From Ophiura sarsii (taxonomy: Eukaryota > Echinodermata > Ophiuroidea > Amphilepidida > Ophiuridae): a stretch of DNA of 64,000 bases. The notes under the pieces are model-generated. The model did not search any database, was not told the DNA's origin, and saw only the letters and a list, made by a program, of their open reading frames with translations. This document shows positions 21,967-33,351 of the stretch, in pieces. Both the position numbers and the translations under genes were made by a program. Positions within the stretch are counted from its first letter, which is position 1. Each line of letters opens with the position of its first letter. The stretch covers positions 55,781,316 to 55,845,315 of the forward strand of contig CM069459.1 in the NCBI GenBank assembly GCA_035610835.1. Reading direction: 5' to 3'.

Positions 21967-22394
21967 TAGTTGATCAGTGACAGTTGATTCACAGCAGATC
22001 ATGAGTCTATCTCAAGTCTATCGAGGATAGCCAAAGTGAATCAACTACGATATCAGTATGTCATTAATTCGTGTTCAGATTAAGAGTTCAAATTCTACAC
22101 AAAATAATGGACTTTGATGCTAATAATTGACCCCCCCCCACCCCTAAAAAAGATTACAGGTGATGTTTTTTGACGCCATAGTGGCAGTGGCGTAGCCAAA
22201 AAAAGGGGGGGGGGCCAGTGCTCCCCCTAAAATTAAAATTACGCCGTTGGTACACACTGTAGGTTGTCTGTACATCGGGCCAAAAGAAAAAGAGAATGGA
22301 GAGGGAAAGTGTCTGAAAAATGATAAAAATGTAAGGAAATTCAAAATAGTGTTCAAATTGCCAATTTGTGCATGCTTCGCATGAATTACTTTCA
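21967..22394. other. No gene; partial family H end
   Basis: GCAGTGGCGTAGCC plus a G run lies at 22186-22214. A palindromic GATCAGTGACAGTTGATTCAC..GTGAATCAACT segment lies at about 21972-22048. Confidence 0.5.
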
Positions 22395-22568
22395 ATGTTT
22401 CATCAATTTAAGCTTGTCACACAAGATGGCTTGTCCCCCTTTAATTGTTTGGCTTCTGCTAACACTCTGTTGATGTAAGACATAACATTCTTTAACATTG
22501 ACTTTGAGAAAAGTGAACTATATCTAATTCCCAAGAGGACATATCTGTATATCATGGAGATTTGATCT
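22395..22568 (+). repeat. Paralogue of 19190-19210 plus 19596-19862, lacking the palindrome
   Basis: CATCAATTTAAGC passes directly into TTGTCACACAAGATGGCTTG. At 19.2 kb the same junction is interrupted by family C, so this copy is a paralogous empty site. Confidence 0.65.
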
Positions 22569-22569
22569 T

Positions 22570-22860
22570 TAAAGGCATATTATGCGATCTTTTCAAGGGG
22601 ACGCCCTCTATCCTTGATTTTTTTTGGAAAGCAGATTTTCTTGCAGATTTACATTTCTGATCATAAATCATAAATACAGCAGGACAGTTTATTTTCACTC
22701 TAAGTTCCGCTTTAAAACCATGATTTGGAAGTAATTAGGAATCGTATCACTCCTTAACTCAGAATATATTCAGGAATTATGATCAGAAATGTAAATCTGA
22801 AAGAAAATCTGCTTTAAAAAGAGGCATAAGAAATGTGATGCTTTTCACAGATCAAATTAA
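22570..22860 (+). mobile_element. Decayed palindromic element (family C), copy 2
   Basis: The left arm is intact from TAAAGGCATATTATGCGATC. The right arm is recognisable to about 22812, but its end is lost. Confidence 0.7.
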
Positions 22861-22908
22861 GGGTTTTCTGGTTTTTAATTAATCAGTGCTTCGCTACCAT
22901 CAATCATG

Positions 22909-22960
22909 ATGCACTTATCAATTGCAAGCCTGGCCCCAGGGGACCTGGGACTAGCCTGGA
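22909..22960 (+). repeat. Solo left end of the GTAC-rich element
   Basis: ATGCACTTATCAATTGCA at 22909-22926 followed by CCTGGCCCCAGGGGACCTGG, then unrelated sequence. Confidence 0.8.
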
Positions 22961-23177
22961 CTAGGGCCGGATTATTATTGGTCAGGGCAATCGACCAACG
23001 TGCACGCTTTTCAATGGATGGACAATCGTAACGATTGCCAATACTCGGATAGTATGAGTGCACGGTTGTGACATAAGACACGCTATAAGGTGATATATGA
23101 AATGATCAGTGTGAATCAGTGCTAACTTCTAAAGCCGAAGATGATATGACACTTCGTTTGATCTTACATTGTATAGA

Positions 23178-23250
23178 GGCGCGATTAGCTCAATTGGTTA
23201 CCGCTTTGTGTTATAGCAGAGCCACAGGTTCGAATCTCATAGCGAGAGCC
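23178..23250 (+). pseudogene. tRNA-derived sequence (tRNA pseudogene or SINE head)
   Basis: The segment is 73 nt. TTAGCTCAATTGGTTA matches a pol III A box and AGGTTCGAATCTC a B box, at tRNA spacing. Acceptor and T stems do not pair properly (only the first three acceptor pairs hold), so a functional tRNA is unlikely. No anticodon is assigned. Confidence 0.5.
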
Positions 23251-23627
23251 ATTCTTTACAATAATGGATTTCTTTTTTAAAAATGTCCTTTGACATTTAA
23301 AAGAAAAACCTGACGTCGATACCACTATGATATTTTCAAAAGACACATTTTTCAATATAGGTCTAATCTGTTAGAGAGTACACACGACGTGCGTACATAA
23401 AGAGAACACATTGGAATAATTATAACAAAACATCCTCCACATGTAAAATGACCAGTCCCTCACAATGTTCTTAATGTATTTATTAAACACGGACGATATA
23501 TAATAATCTTAAAATTAAAATATTTCCATGAAAATACAGTCATCAAAGATCTCATAATGGCAAATAGCGCTGCGATCATTATCAAATACGTATTACTTGA
23601 TAATAGGGTTGTGACCGGTCCCTTACC

Positions 23628-23715
23628 AATCAGGGATAAAGAAATGTATAGAATAAAGTATTTCAATTGATTCAGGGATAAAGAAATATATAGACAAAAA
23701 GTATTTCAATTGATT
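23628..23715 (+). repeat. About 43-bp tandem duplication
   Basis: CAGGGATAAAGAAAT.TATAGA..AAAGTATTTCAATTGATT occurs twice. Confidence 0.85.
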
Positions 23716-23751
23716 GTTGCATAATAAACTAATGTCAAACAATAATTTTAA

Positions 23752-23950
23752 GGTTGTTCCTATGGCTAATTCTTAATTTGATATTTTAATAGAGCTTGCT
23801 GAGCTCCACAATAATCTGAAATTTGAGATTGATTGGAGGTACGGTTTTCTAGATATGACAATGTCAACAACAACAAAAAATATTTTGAATTCTTTTATTT
23901 ATCAGCAAGCTCTATTAAAATATCATAAAAAAATAGCCATAGGAACAACC
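23752..23950 (+). mobile_element. 199-bp MITE with TTAA flanks
   Basis: GGTTGTTCCTATGGCTA and TAGCCATAGGAACAACC are inverted with TTAA on both sides. GATATTTTAATAGAGCTTGC is also inverted deeper inside. It is non-coding. Confidence 0.85.
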
Positions 23951-23954
23951 TTAA

Positions 23955-24587
23955 ATGGTGTTGTTCACTCATTTCACCCTAATGTAAGACTAACATGTAT
24001 GCAGTCCGTATAAACGGGTCATTATTACATATAAAAAGACCAGTCCCTAACAATGTAAAAGTAATTTTATAAAGATCTTGAAATTCCCCAAATTTTAAGA
24101 TAATGCAATGTATAGAACACAAGTTATTGCCTATAGACGGATGTTATTTTCAGTTAATCTCGGTAGCCTCAGACAATTCAGGAAATAACTGTTGAAACAC
24201 TTTAAGGACTTCGTTGAAATCAACCCCCCAGTCCCCCCATTCAATATTGTTCGAAACCGTTTCATCACCACGGTCGTTGGGACCCTCAACATTGATTGGT
24301 GGGGGCGGGGGAGGGATATCAGTATAGATAGCTCAAGCTCTCCACACAAGTTTGTTATAAAATCAGCGCTTGAAAATAATCCCTTAAAATTGGGATGTTA
24401 GCAAAGAAATGGGCTATGTGGTCCAACACCAATTTTCCTGAATTGTAGTTTCATAATCCATTCGCCCCAATTCCAGGAAATTTTGTGTTTGGAATTTACC
24501 GGAGATTTTGTGAAAAAAGAGGTAAAATTTTCTTGTGTTTTCAATTGGAAATGATGTGTGCAAAGTTTTGATGGAGCAGATGACTAG
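23955..24587. other. No gene seen
   Basis: Contains GACCAGTCCCT.ACAATGT, also present near 23450, and a C-run/G-run pair near 24224 and 24300. Confidence 0.5.
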
Positions 24588-24942
24588 GGCCAAAAAACAA
24601 CAAAAAAGTTGACTTGCCCTTTCCGACCGACCCGAATTTTCGGAAATCTAGGGTCGCTAATTTTTTATTTTTTTTTCAAAGTAAAAGAAATAAAATAAAA
24701 ATTGAAAGAAGCACATAACAATAAAGAAAGATTGACATGTTTTTGAGTAGTATCTGCTTGTTTAAAAATCAAAAACAATTCAAAAAAATCCCAAAAAAAA
24801 ATCCCCCAAAAAATATCTTTAAAACGTGTTTTTGTGTAGTATCCCTGTTTAAATTTAAAAAAATAATAATAATAAAAAAAAATCCGACCGTCTGACCCAG
24901 ACTCTGGCCCTGAAAGGGCAAGTCAACTTTTTATTTCTTCCC
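24588..24942 (+). mobile_element. Family D element, copy at 24.6 kb
   Basis: GGGCCAAAAAACAACAAAAA.. with TTGACTTGCCCTTTCCGACC, and the inverted AAAGGGCAAGTCAACTTTTT at the right. Confidence 0.8.
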
Positions 24943-25068
24943 TAAACCTAAAACTCATCTCACTATCGCCAAAAAAGGATTTTATGCCTCCGGTCCAATG
25001 CAATATTCTTTGGTACAAGCTTGTTTAGAGCCAAAATGTACCTCATCATCATCGTCTACGCTTTCCGG

Positions 25069-26205
25069 CTATGTTGCCATTGCGCGCGCAACTATTGCTC
25101 GCCAGGTCATGCGATCATTGGTCTGTGTCAAGAGTTCCGGTTTAATTTCTTTGTTTACATTTGCAACCCAGGTAGGCTTTGGACGTCCGACTGGTCTCTT
25201 CGTGGCTCGGTTGTATTCTTTTAAAGCTTGGCGTGCTGGAGTTTCCTGTGGCAATCTATATAAATGTCCCAGCCAATTTAGGCGTCTTCGTTTGATCGTT
25301 TTGCTCCATGGTTCACTATTTGTTTTAGTATATAGATCGACATTTGTCACTTTGTCAAGTTTCGTAATATTGAGAGTCCGCCTTAGTAGAGTTCTTTGGA
25401 AAACATCAATTTTGTGTTCTAGTTTCATTGTTATTGTCCATAGTTCACTATTGTATAGAAAAATTGAGCTTACATATGCGTTGAAAATTCTCATTTTGGT
25501 GGTTATTGTTGCCCTCCTGCTTTGAAGAAATTGTTTGAGTTGATTATATGTGCCGATGGCTAGCCCTTTTCTTCTTTTTATATCCTCCTCTGTGTCTAGT
25601 AGAGATCCTAAATACTTGCATTTTTTCCAGTCTGTTGGGCCTTCCCTTGTTACTTTGTAGAGTTCTGTTTTTTCTCCATTTACGGTGAGATTTCTTTTCT
25701 TCAACTTTGATGGTACTGTTTTCTTTATTTTGGTGATTAGACCAGAGTTTGTTGTAATCCAGCTAATATCATCAGCATATTGCTGATCTATTGTCACTGA
25801 TTGGTTTGGGTTTGGTGTGCAGTAAGAGTGATCTTGCAGATGTGTTGGTAGAAGATCCTTGGATACTTCCCTTGCAATGGCATAATTATGTTCTGTCTCA
25901 TCTTTCTCTCTCGCTGCATGAAGTGATTTTGCTAAATAGTAGGTAAATAAAATTGCACTGGCACAGTCACCTTGTGGAGCACCTATATTTGTCATGAATT
26001 GTTGTCCTGTTTCCTTGTTTACACGGACTTGTATGTTTACATCTTTGAGTAATAAGTAGAACATATGCAGTTCATCTTCAGCTAGTACTTCTTTGAGATC
26101 TTCAATTAATATGTCTCTCTTGATGGTATCAAACGCTTTACTCATGTCGAGTAATAAAATGTTGATCTCATAGTTTGAAGATGTTATTGCTTTTTCCGCA
26201 AGTGT
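25069..26205 (-). pseudogene. Reverse transcriptase domain, C-terminal part
   Basis: After an in-frame TAG at 26206-26208 the frame is open to 25069. Motifs in order: DMSKAFDTIKRDI (catalytic motif A), GAPQGDCASAILF (motif B), QYADDISW (catalytic motif C), KCKYLGSLLD (motif D/E region), then NAYVSSIFLYNSELW and RRRLNWLGHLYRLP, typical of the post-RT region of APE-type non-LTR elements. The catalytic Asp residues are present, but the upstream stop and frameshift disconnect this part. Confidence 0.9.
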
Positions 26206-27242
26206 CTAAATGGTAAATACATGTTCTGTTGTCCCTCTTCCTGATCTGTATGCAGCTTGTGAAATTGGTATTTGACTATTAAGTTTTTCCGATGTCCTTG
26301 TTATCATGATTATTGCGAGGATTTTCCTGATGACCGATAGAAGAATGACTGGTCTTAGGTTTTTTGGTGGTCCTTGTTTCTTTCCTGGTTTGGTAGTGGT
26401 ACAAGTATACCAGTTTTTAGTTCTTTTGGATAGTCGCCTGTTTTTGCCATATGATTTAGTAGATCAGCTATGCTTTGGTGTATGATCAGTGGACCATGTT
26501 TTATAAGTTCTGCTTTCAGTTGGTCACATCCTGCACTTTTATTGTTCTTTAAGGATTTTACTGCTTTCTGTACTTCACTCACAGAAAAAGGTATTTCCAT
26601 CTCTTTTGATTTTATTTCAGGTATTTCCTTTTCTGAGTCTATATGAAATACATCTTGAAAATGCTCTGTTATAATCTCTATTTGCTCTTTAGTGTTTGAA
26701 GTGAGTCCTTTCTCTCCTTCAACTAGAAGTTTCTTCTTTGGTTTACTTTGTTGTAGTTGTCTTACCGCTTGGTACATTCTGTTGGAGTCATTTTTATTTC
26801 TCTCTATTTCTTCAACCTGCTCGATAATTTTCTTTGTTTTTTCTTCTTCGATAAGCTTGTGAATTTCTTTAAGAATCTTGTTCCTTTTTGTTTTTATCTC
26901 CCTGCTTTTGATCTTGTCTTTGGACGCATTTATGTCATTTCGTAGTTTTTTCTGTGCATTTGATAGATCTTCTATCCTTGGATTTTCTGCATATCTTTTC
27001 TTTTTGTCAATTTTTAGTTCAGCATTGGCAGCATCAAGGCATGCTGATGCAATGGTGTCCCACTGTTGTTGTGCTGTTAAATCAACCATATCTGCTTTGG
27101 CTTTTTCATAGTTTTCTTCTGTAGCTTTTCTGTATGCTTCTTTAGGTATTGCCTCCCTTAGCAGTTGCGTATTGTAGTTCAAAACCGGTTGTGTTTTATT
27201 ATATATTTTGAACCATTGAGGTTTTACTGTTGTTATAACCAA
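26206..27242 (-). pseudogene. Linker and N-terminal reverse transcriptase part
   Basis: The frame from 27242 down to about 26390 reads a Lys/Glu-rich linker and then SEVQKAVKSLKNNKSAGCDQ and TGILVPLP, the start of the RT domain. A frameshift near 26385-26395 moves the reading frame. The next frame gives NLRPVILLSVIRKIL and AAYRSGRGTTEHVF before the TAG at 26208. One frameshift and one stop therefore separate it from the catalytic half. Confidence 0.85.
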
Positions 27243-27606
27243 TCGATGATCCGTATTTGTGTTGATCCCACTATATGATCTTGCATTTTGAATAAACTTC
27301 CTATGTTGATTTCTGATTAAGATATAGTCTATTTGATTTCGATATGGGTTTCTCCTGATCTGTCCATGTTTATCTTTATGTTCATTTATCCGTTGTGGGC
27401 ATTCCCAGGTTGTTCAGTGCGCCATTTTGTGGTAAAACATTGTGTTACTTAGGACCATTTCTTGGTTACTGGCTAGCTCTACCATTGCTATTCAGTTCAC
27501 CTTTTCCAAAAGGTCCCATATTTTCCTTATATCTCTTCCAGGCAGATCCTGTTTTTGCATTGAAATCTCCCCCCACTGCTAACATAGACCTGTTAGATAT
27601 TTGACT
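27243..27606 (-). pseudogene. Endonuclease domain remnant
   Basis: GGDFNAKTGSAWKRY at about 27575-27530, RNQIDYILIRNQ near 27330 and NTDHRLV near 27245 correspond to the DxN, structural and DH motifs of APE-type endonucleases. A frameshift near 27470 and a TGA near 27415 break it. The N-terminal half is missing. Confidence 0.8.
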
Positions 27607-27791
27607 CATTTCAGAATCCAGATGTACCTCAATCGTGCCAAAAACAGGTGTAAACTCAAAAAAATTCGCATGCTACGCGTGCATTACTTCGCTCAGGCTC
27701 ATCTTGTCGGTTCATTTACATTTCTCGCCCCCAATATGAAGAACCTAGCTACGCCACTGATGATTGACATGACTAGATTTTTTTTAGACCC
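27607..27791. repeat. Family H-like fragment
   Basis: TTCGCATGCTACGCGTGCAT..CTTGTCGG and TAGCTACGCCACTGATG resemble text at 34860-35110 and the GTAGC ends of family H. Confidence 0.5.
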
Positions 27792-29376
27792 TACACTGAA
27801 AACATTTATCAGTTAATGCCAATGCTGAACTAAGAAATTTTAGTAAAAATGATTAGTTCAGGGAGTACAACTAATTTTCCAATCTTTCAGTAGGATATCG
27901 TTAATTGATAACTAGTTTTATTTCGTATAGTAATGTCCAAATTGGTTCAGCTATCCAAACTAATCTACCTCTACCAAGAGCATTCACTGGAACTAATTAA
28001 GTGCGACTCGGTAAACTTAGTTTAGCTCTAAATATTCGTATAACCAACCGAACTAAAATACAAATACTGTCCGCGACTAACATATGTTCGTAGAAGTTGT
28101 TGGCAACTAATTTGTCAACTAACTTTTTAGCGCCGCGATGCTGTGTTCGAAAACAGACTGTTGCCATGGTTGCAGCCGCCATTTTGTTCAGTACAAGGGA
28201 AGCGATTGTTGACTTCCGAAAACCGAGCGACGAAAATGGCTCAAAGGTACGTAAAATGATGCAAAATGTATGTCAAATCATTTGTTTTTAAAGAGTATAA
28301 ATATGTAGATGCTTCTGGACAGTTCAATTTTTGTGACAGAAGTTTGTGTGACGTGCAGTTTTAATTCATGAATTTACGTACCGACCACAGCATAATTCTC
28401 AGTTCATTGCATGTCGTGATACTGTTGTTCCAAAGATTTTCTAGTATTGGTTGTTCACGCTATGTCATTCGAACTTTGATGGCCGTTAGCGGAATTATTG
28501 GAGAAAGACAGGCATGGTAGAAAAAAAGCTACATAGTATTTTGTGATTTGACATACATTTAAGATTATTTTACGTATCTTTGAACTATTTTCTTCGCTCG
28601 GTAATCGAGAGTCAACGCTTGCTTCACGTGCACTGCACACAATTAGTAGACCATGGTTAACTAATTTATAAAATTAGTAGACCATCTTAGTTCAACTGAA
28701 TGAACTAAGCAAGATTGGTGGAAATAGACATCGTTTCTACTAATTTTTAAGTTAGTAGACCGACCCTAAAAATTAGTAGAACAAATTGGTTTATCATACT
28801 GAACTAATTTTTAACATCACTGAACTAAATTTTGACAATTGTTGAACTAATTTTAATTAGTTAAAAAACTAGTTTAACATGATCAACTAATGTATAAGTT
28901 GGTTAGAGAATGCTTGAACTAATATTAAAGGCATATTATGTGATCTTTTCTAGAGAGCGCCCTCTATTCATTTTTTTTTTTAGAAAATAGATTTTCTTGC
29001 AGATTTACATTTCTGATCATAAATCATACATACATTCCAAGTTACAGAGCGATACGATTCCTAATTACCTCAAAATCATGGTTTTAGAGTGAATTTAGAG
29101 TGAAAATAATAAACTGTCGGATAATCCGACAGTTTATTTTCACTCTAAAATCATGATTTTGAAGTAATTAAGAATCGTATCGCCCTGTAACTTGGAATGT
29201 ATGTACCATTTATGATCAGAAATGTAAATCTGCAAGAAAATCTTCTTTCAATTTTTTTTTCGATGTTGAGGGCGTTCCCTGGAAAGATCACATAATATAC
29301 CTTGAAGTTAGTAGAAACAGACATCGTTATTACTAATTTATTTTAGTACAGATAACCGAAAAATGTTTTCAGTGTA
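27792..29376 (+). mobile_element. Large MITE with CACTGAAAACATTT ends, TA target
   Basis: CACTGAAAACATTT and AAATGTTTTCAGTG are inverted and flanked by TA. The interior is built from TTAGTTCA/GAACTAA units and two inverted arms (about 28180-28290 and 28540-28630). A family C palindrome is nested at 28925-29304. It is non-autonomous; the TA target suggests Tc1/mariner type. Confidence 0.8.
28925..29304 (+). mobile_element. Palindromic element (family C), copy 3, nested
   Basis: TTAAAGGCATATTATGTGAT.. to ..GATCACATAATATACCTT, with complete arms. It lies wholly within the CACTGAAAAC element and is therefore younger than it. Confidence 0.85.
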
Positions 29377-29611
29377 GTAAAGTCATATCTGGCCCAGCTT
29401 TCTAGTCAAATTTGACTAGATTCTGGTAAAATTTGGACTAGGCTAGATCTGGTCAACTTGACTAGATTCTAGTCAAATTATAACATGATTTTCTAGTCAC
29501 TTGACGTGACTAGATATTTTTAGTCAAAATGACTAGACCCTAGTAAAGTCATATCTGGCCCGGCTTTCTAGTCAAATTTGACTCGATTCTGGTCAAATTT
29601 TGACTGAGTGT
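29377..29611 (+). repeat. TAGTCAAA/GACTAGA repeat tract with empty insertion site
   Basis: Many TAGTCAAAT, GACTAGA and TCTAGTCA words. AGACCCTAGTAAAGTCATAT at 29535-29554 is a paralogous uninterrupted copy of the junction that holds the element at 27792-29376. Confidence 0.75.
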
Positions 29612-29832
29612 AGTTTTACCATATACAAAACAGATTTTTCAGAAACCTTTCGGAATTTTCAAAGTCTATCTCAAGGATTACTGAACCAATACTAGGCATG
29701 TTTGTACTTCTTTCAATGCATTTCACATAGTGATTCCAAATATGGTTATGAAATTTAAAAATGTAGACATTTTTGAAACATTTTGTGAAATTTTGGAATG
29801 TCGTCTGCAGACACCTGCCGCATGGAAAGTGT
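29612..29832 (-). repeat. Dispersed repeat family F, inverted copy
   Basis: Complement of the order seen at 5344 and 33352: ACAGATTTTTCAGAAACCTT, ATTTGGAATCACTATG (complement), GTCTGCAGACACCTGCCGC. Confidence 0.7.
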
Positions 29833-29934
29833 TAATGAGACCAATTTAGTATGGCAGTCGCAGTGATCATGTGATGACAGCAATGTTCATTCACCAAATC
29901 AAATGTTGCTTAAAATGTCTCTTAGAGCGTGTTT

Positions 29935-30746
29935 CTACAGAGAGTCATTAGACGGCTTGAGCCTGCTAATGGCTCTGTAGAAACATGTCCTCGCCGCCTT
30001 TTGACACTGTTACACATCTAATTGTCCGCCGGCAAATTATCCTAAAAAAAGCAGGATAGCGGCGGGAGATTAGACGTCTAAAAGCCGGCGAGAGCTCTGT
30101 AGAAACAGTCCGCCGCGACATTAGATCGCTAATGGATCGCAAGTGGCGTACCCAGGGGGGCCTGAAATAACCCAGTCGGTACACACGAGCTCCCGTTGGT
30201 ACATTTCTGATTTTGACAATGCGATTTTTTTCGGCCCCCCTCACTTATCAAGATTTCAGCTGCTGGTGGAAAAAAAATTGAGCAACTTTACGATTTGTTT
30301 TGAGCCTGTAATTTTTTTTGTCGGTACATCATGACTTTCGTCGGTACAACTATGTCGTGGCCCCCTGTTTCCAAACGCCACTGTGGATCGCTAACCAGAA
30401 ATTGCCTCGACCACATGATTAATTTGTTGACCTGATAGCACTGAGCTGTTAAAAATTGAGCAACTTTACGATTTGTTTTGAGTCTGTAAATTTTTTTTCT
30501 CGGTACATCATGACTTTCGTCGGTACAACTATGTCATGGCCCCCTGTTTCCAAACGCCACTGTGGATCGCTAACCGGAAATTGCCTCGACCACATGATTA
30601 ATTTGTTGACCTGATAGCACTGAGCTGTTTGTTTGATTAGCCCTCTTTTACATCGTCTGTAGAAACAGTGAGTTTAAGTACATCCGCCTTTTTAGCCGGC
30701 TAAATCTCCGCCGGCAAATAGCGGAGGCTCCTGTAGAAACACGCTG
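29935..30746 (+). mobile_element. Harbinger-like MITE (GAGCGTGTTTCTACAG ends, TTA target)
   Basis: GAGCGTGTTTCTACAG and CTGTAGAAACACGCTG are inverted with TTA duplicated outside. Subterminal GTAGAAAC and GCCGGC blocks recur. It contains a 178-bp internal tandem duplication and a GTGGCGTACCC family H-like insertion from about 30145. No transposase. Confidence 0.8.
30272..30629 (+). repeat. 178-bp tandem duplication
   Basis: TTGAGCAACTTTACGATTTG starts at 30278 and 30456. The copies extend to GATAGCACTGAGCTGTT and differ at only a few positions. Confidence 0.95.
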
Positions 30747-31634
30747 TTAGAGTTTATTTACAATTTCCAGGTAAGTTTGTTTTGACTTCAACATACCATT
30801 GCCAAAATGCACCCTTCACATAACACAGGCTTTCCAAATTGAGAAGAATTTTCCAAATATCAGAAGAAAAAAATGTTTGTTTTTCATCAGAGCTACAGGC
30901 CAAATCAATTGGTATTTTGTTATTCTTTTTTCCAAATCACATTCACGAGATGAATAGTTGCTAAATAAGATGTGAATGGGACTATTTTACTATTAATTCA
31001 CTTCAGTCATGTTTTAAAACAGTTTATAGAAGAGTATATAGAAATATTTTAAAAATATTTTAGTGTATTTCCGGAAGAATAATAATTCATTGGTAGATTA
31101 CCAGTGCAGTCATCTTGGGAGCCTTAATTTCACCATTTTTAAGATGAGCCCTCCTGATGTAATTCTCTTAGAAGATGACTATGGGGGGAAAAACACAGTG
31201 TTGCAGAATATAGCTTTTCTTCATTATCTTCATCTATATTCATCTGTGTATTCTGAAAATTCTGGAAAAAACACCACTTTTTCTGGAATTTCCAAAATTA
31301 GGGTTGATATTCATTTGTACAGTAAAAAAAGAAATTTGGTCAGAAATAGACAAACAAACAAACAAACAAAAATGTTTGGCGCAATTTGACATTGTTAGGA
31401 ATATGGGGAATACACCCTAAGGGACCAGTCATATGTAATGCTGTAATACTTGATTGACACATGGCTTGGTTTCAAGACTTGACTCAAGTCACAAATTCAA
31501 GAAACTGGACATGAATTAACTTTGGTAACTTCAGATCGTTTCAAGTTCAAAGAGGAATTCAGGGGAAAATATGGATCAGTCGGGCCTGTTAGAACAGGGG
31601 TGTTTCTCAGTCACCTAAAGGCATATTAATATTA
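30747..31634. other. No gene firmly supported
   Basis: TTTCCAG|GTAAGTTTG at 30764-30778 is a perfect donor-like string on the plus strand, but no coding frame reaches it. An AAAC tetranucleotide run lies at about 31350-31370. Confidence 0.4.
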
Positions 31635-32213
31635 GGCCCCAAAAAAAAATTGTTTGGTTGCCCTTTCACCTCAATTTTTTTTGGGGTCGGTAGGTCGATT
31701 TTATTTTTTTAGATGTCAAAGAATGCCAAAAATACACTTTCAAGTGAATTAGATATGTTTTTATTTCGAAATATAAGTGTTTTTACAAATGTAAAATGGA
31801 AGATGAAAGGGATTTTACATGATTTTTGCATACATTACCAATCTTTTCTTACACAAACAATTCACACTCAGACAAATCAGATCTATAAACTTGATGTAGT
31901 GCATATGGTGTTTTATTAAAATTGCCCGAGCGAAACATGTGAGGTGAAATGTTATGTTTACGATTGTCGTGTACCTGCTCTTTTAGCATCAGCCTAGAAG
32001 CTCCTACAGAGGAATAAAATATGTTTGGCCTAAGAATATGTGTCTGCAATACATTTTAAATGAACAACAACCGTAATTCACCATCTCGTAAGCATTTATA
32101 TTCATATTCATTTTTTTTTGAAAAACAAAACAAAAAACAACCGCAACCGAGATTTTTCAATATTTACGGTCGGTCGGGAAAGGGCAACCAAACAATTTAA
32201 TTTTTTTGGCCTT
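31635..32213 (+). mobile_element. Family D element, copy at 31.6 kb
   Basis: GGCCCCAAAAAAAAATTG..GTTGCCCTTTC and GAAAGGGCAACCAAACAATT..TTTTTTTGGCC, with the GGTCGGTAGG and GGTCGGTCGGG marks. Confidence 0.8.
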
Positions 32214-32469
32214 ATGTGATCATTTTCATGGAATACCCTCTTTCTTCGAGTTTTTCCTCTAAATGCAATTTGTTTGTCAAATTACATTTATAGATGTGAA
32301 ATTAAAAAATATCGTCCAAGTTACAGAGCAATACATTTCCTAAATGCTTTTTGTTTGTTCGTAAATTCCATGGTTTGACATCATGTTAACGTTGTTCACA
32401 GTGTTTCCGGCTACAATAGCAACTGTACACAAGTAACACAATACAACGGAATGCTTTATGGGGGGACTT

Positions 32470-33141
32470 AAGGAAGTTTTTTGTTGAATTTTGTTAGTGC
32501 TGTAATTATTGAACCATGACTCAAATGTATATAAAAGTATACCTTTTTGGAAAGGAAATGGATCAGAGAATCCAAATTTGGCATCAATTTTGACCAAAAA
32601 TGTTGATTTTTTGAGAAAATCACAAAAACAATCACTTTTTTGACCCAATTTTTTTGAACAAAGCTAACAAACATAATTTTGAGTTAAAAATGCCCAAATC
32701 ACTTGATGATAATGTTAAGACACCACTGAAGGGACAATTTTTTTAATTTTAAATCTAATCCAATATTTTTTGAAATTTTGACAAAAAAGTGTAAAAAATA
32801 AAAAAAAATCAATTTTTCACGTTTTTTGGCACTTTTTGGTCAAAATTTTCAAAAATATTAGATTAGGTTTAAAAAAAAAAAGGTTTTAACATCATTATAA
32901 AGTGATTTGGCCATTTTTTACTCAAAATTATTTTTTGTTAGCTTTGTTCAAAAAAAATTGGGTCAAAAAAGTGAATTTTGTGATTTTCTCAAAAAATCTA
33001 GTTTTTTGGTCAAAATTGACGCCAAATTTGGATTCTCTGATCCATTTCCTTTCCAAAAATGTATACTTTTATATACATTTGATTAATAGTTTAATAATTA
33101 CAGCACTCACAAAATTCAAAAAATCAAATCAAAAACCTCTG
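32470..33141. mobile_element. Fold-back element, about 300-bp arms (family E)
   Basis: AAATGGATCAGAGAATCCAA, TTTGAACAAAGCTAACAAA and GCCCAAATCACTT on the left recur in reverse complement on the right in the same nested order, around an AT-only centre near 32750-32870. No protein. Confidence 0.85.
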
Positions 33142-33351
33142 ATGAAAATTGTGGAAAAGCACGTTGAGAAGAAATTCTTTAAATTAATGGAAGCAGATTT
33201 CCATTGTGCTTTTGTAATCCAGTCACAATCGATACAGTCCAGATAGGTTTATGAGTCTTCCCTGATAGTCAAACTTCATTATAAAAGAGGAAACAAATAT
33301 GTGGAAAGATTTGAAAAAGATCCCATAATATATTGCTTAAAATTGGTGAAA

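Larger units (their letters stand above)
25033..27606 (-). mobile_element. 5'-truncated APE-type non-LTR retrotransposon, RTE-like (copy 1)
   Basis: Reading on the minus strand, an endonuclease remnant, a linker and a full reverse transcriptase follow in order. After the stop codon at 25069 the 3' end is very short and contains GACGATGATGATGAGG. A minimal trinucleotide-repeat 3' end is common in RTE-type elements. The 5' side stops inside the endonuclease at about 27606, where sequence changes to another repeat. Several frameshifts and stops make it dead. Confidence 0.9.

Noticed and set aside
24998..25525. 175-codon plus-strand ORF
   Set aside because: It is the antisense of the reverse transcriptase of the minus-strand retrotransposon.
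30764..30778. Perfect CAG|GTAAGT donor on the plus strand
   Set aside because: No open frame or acceptor upstream; the preceding sequence is a MITE end.
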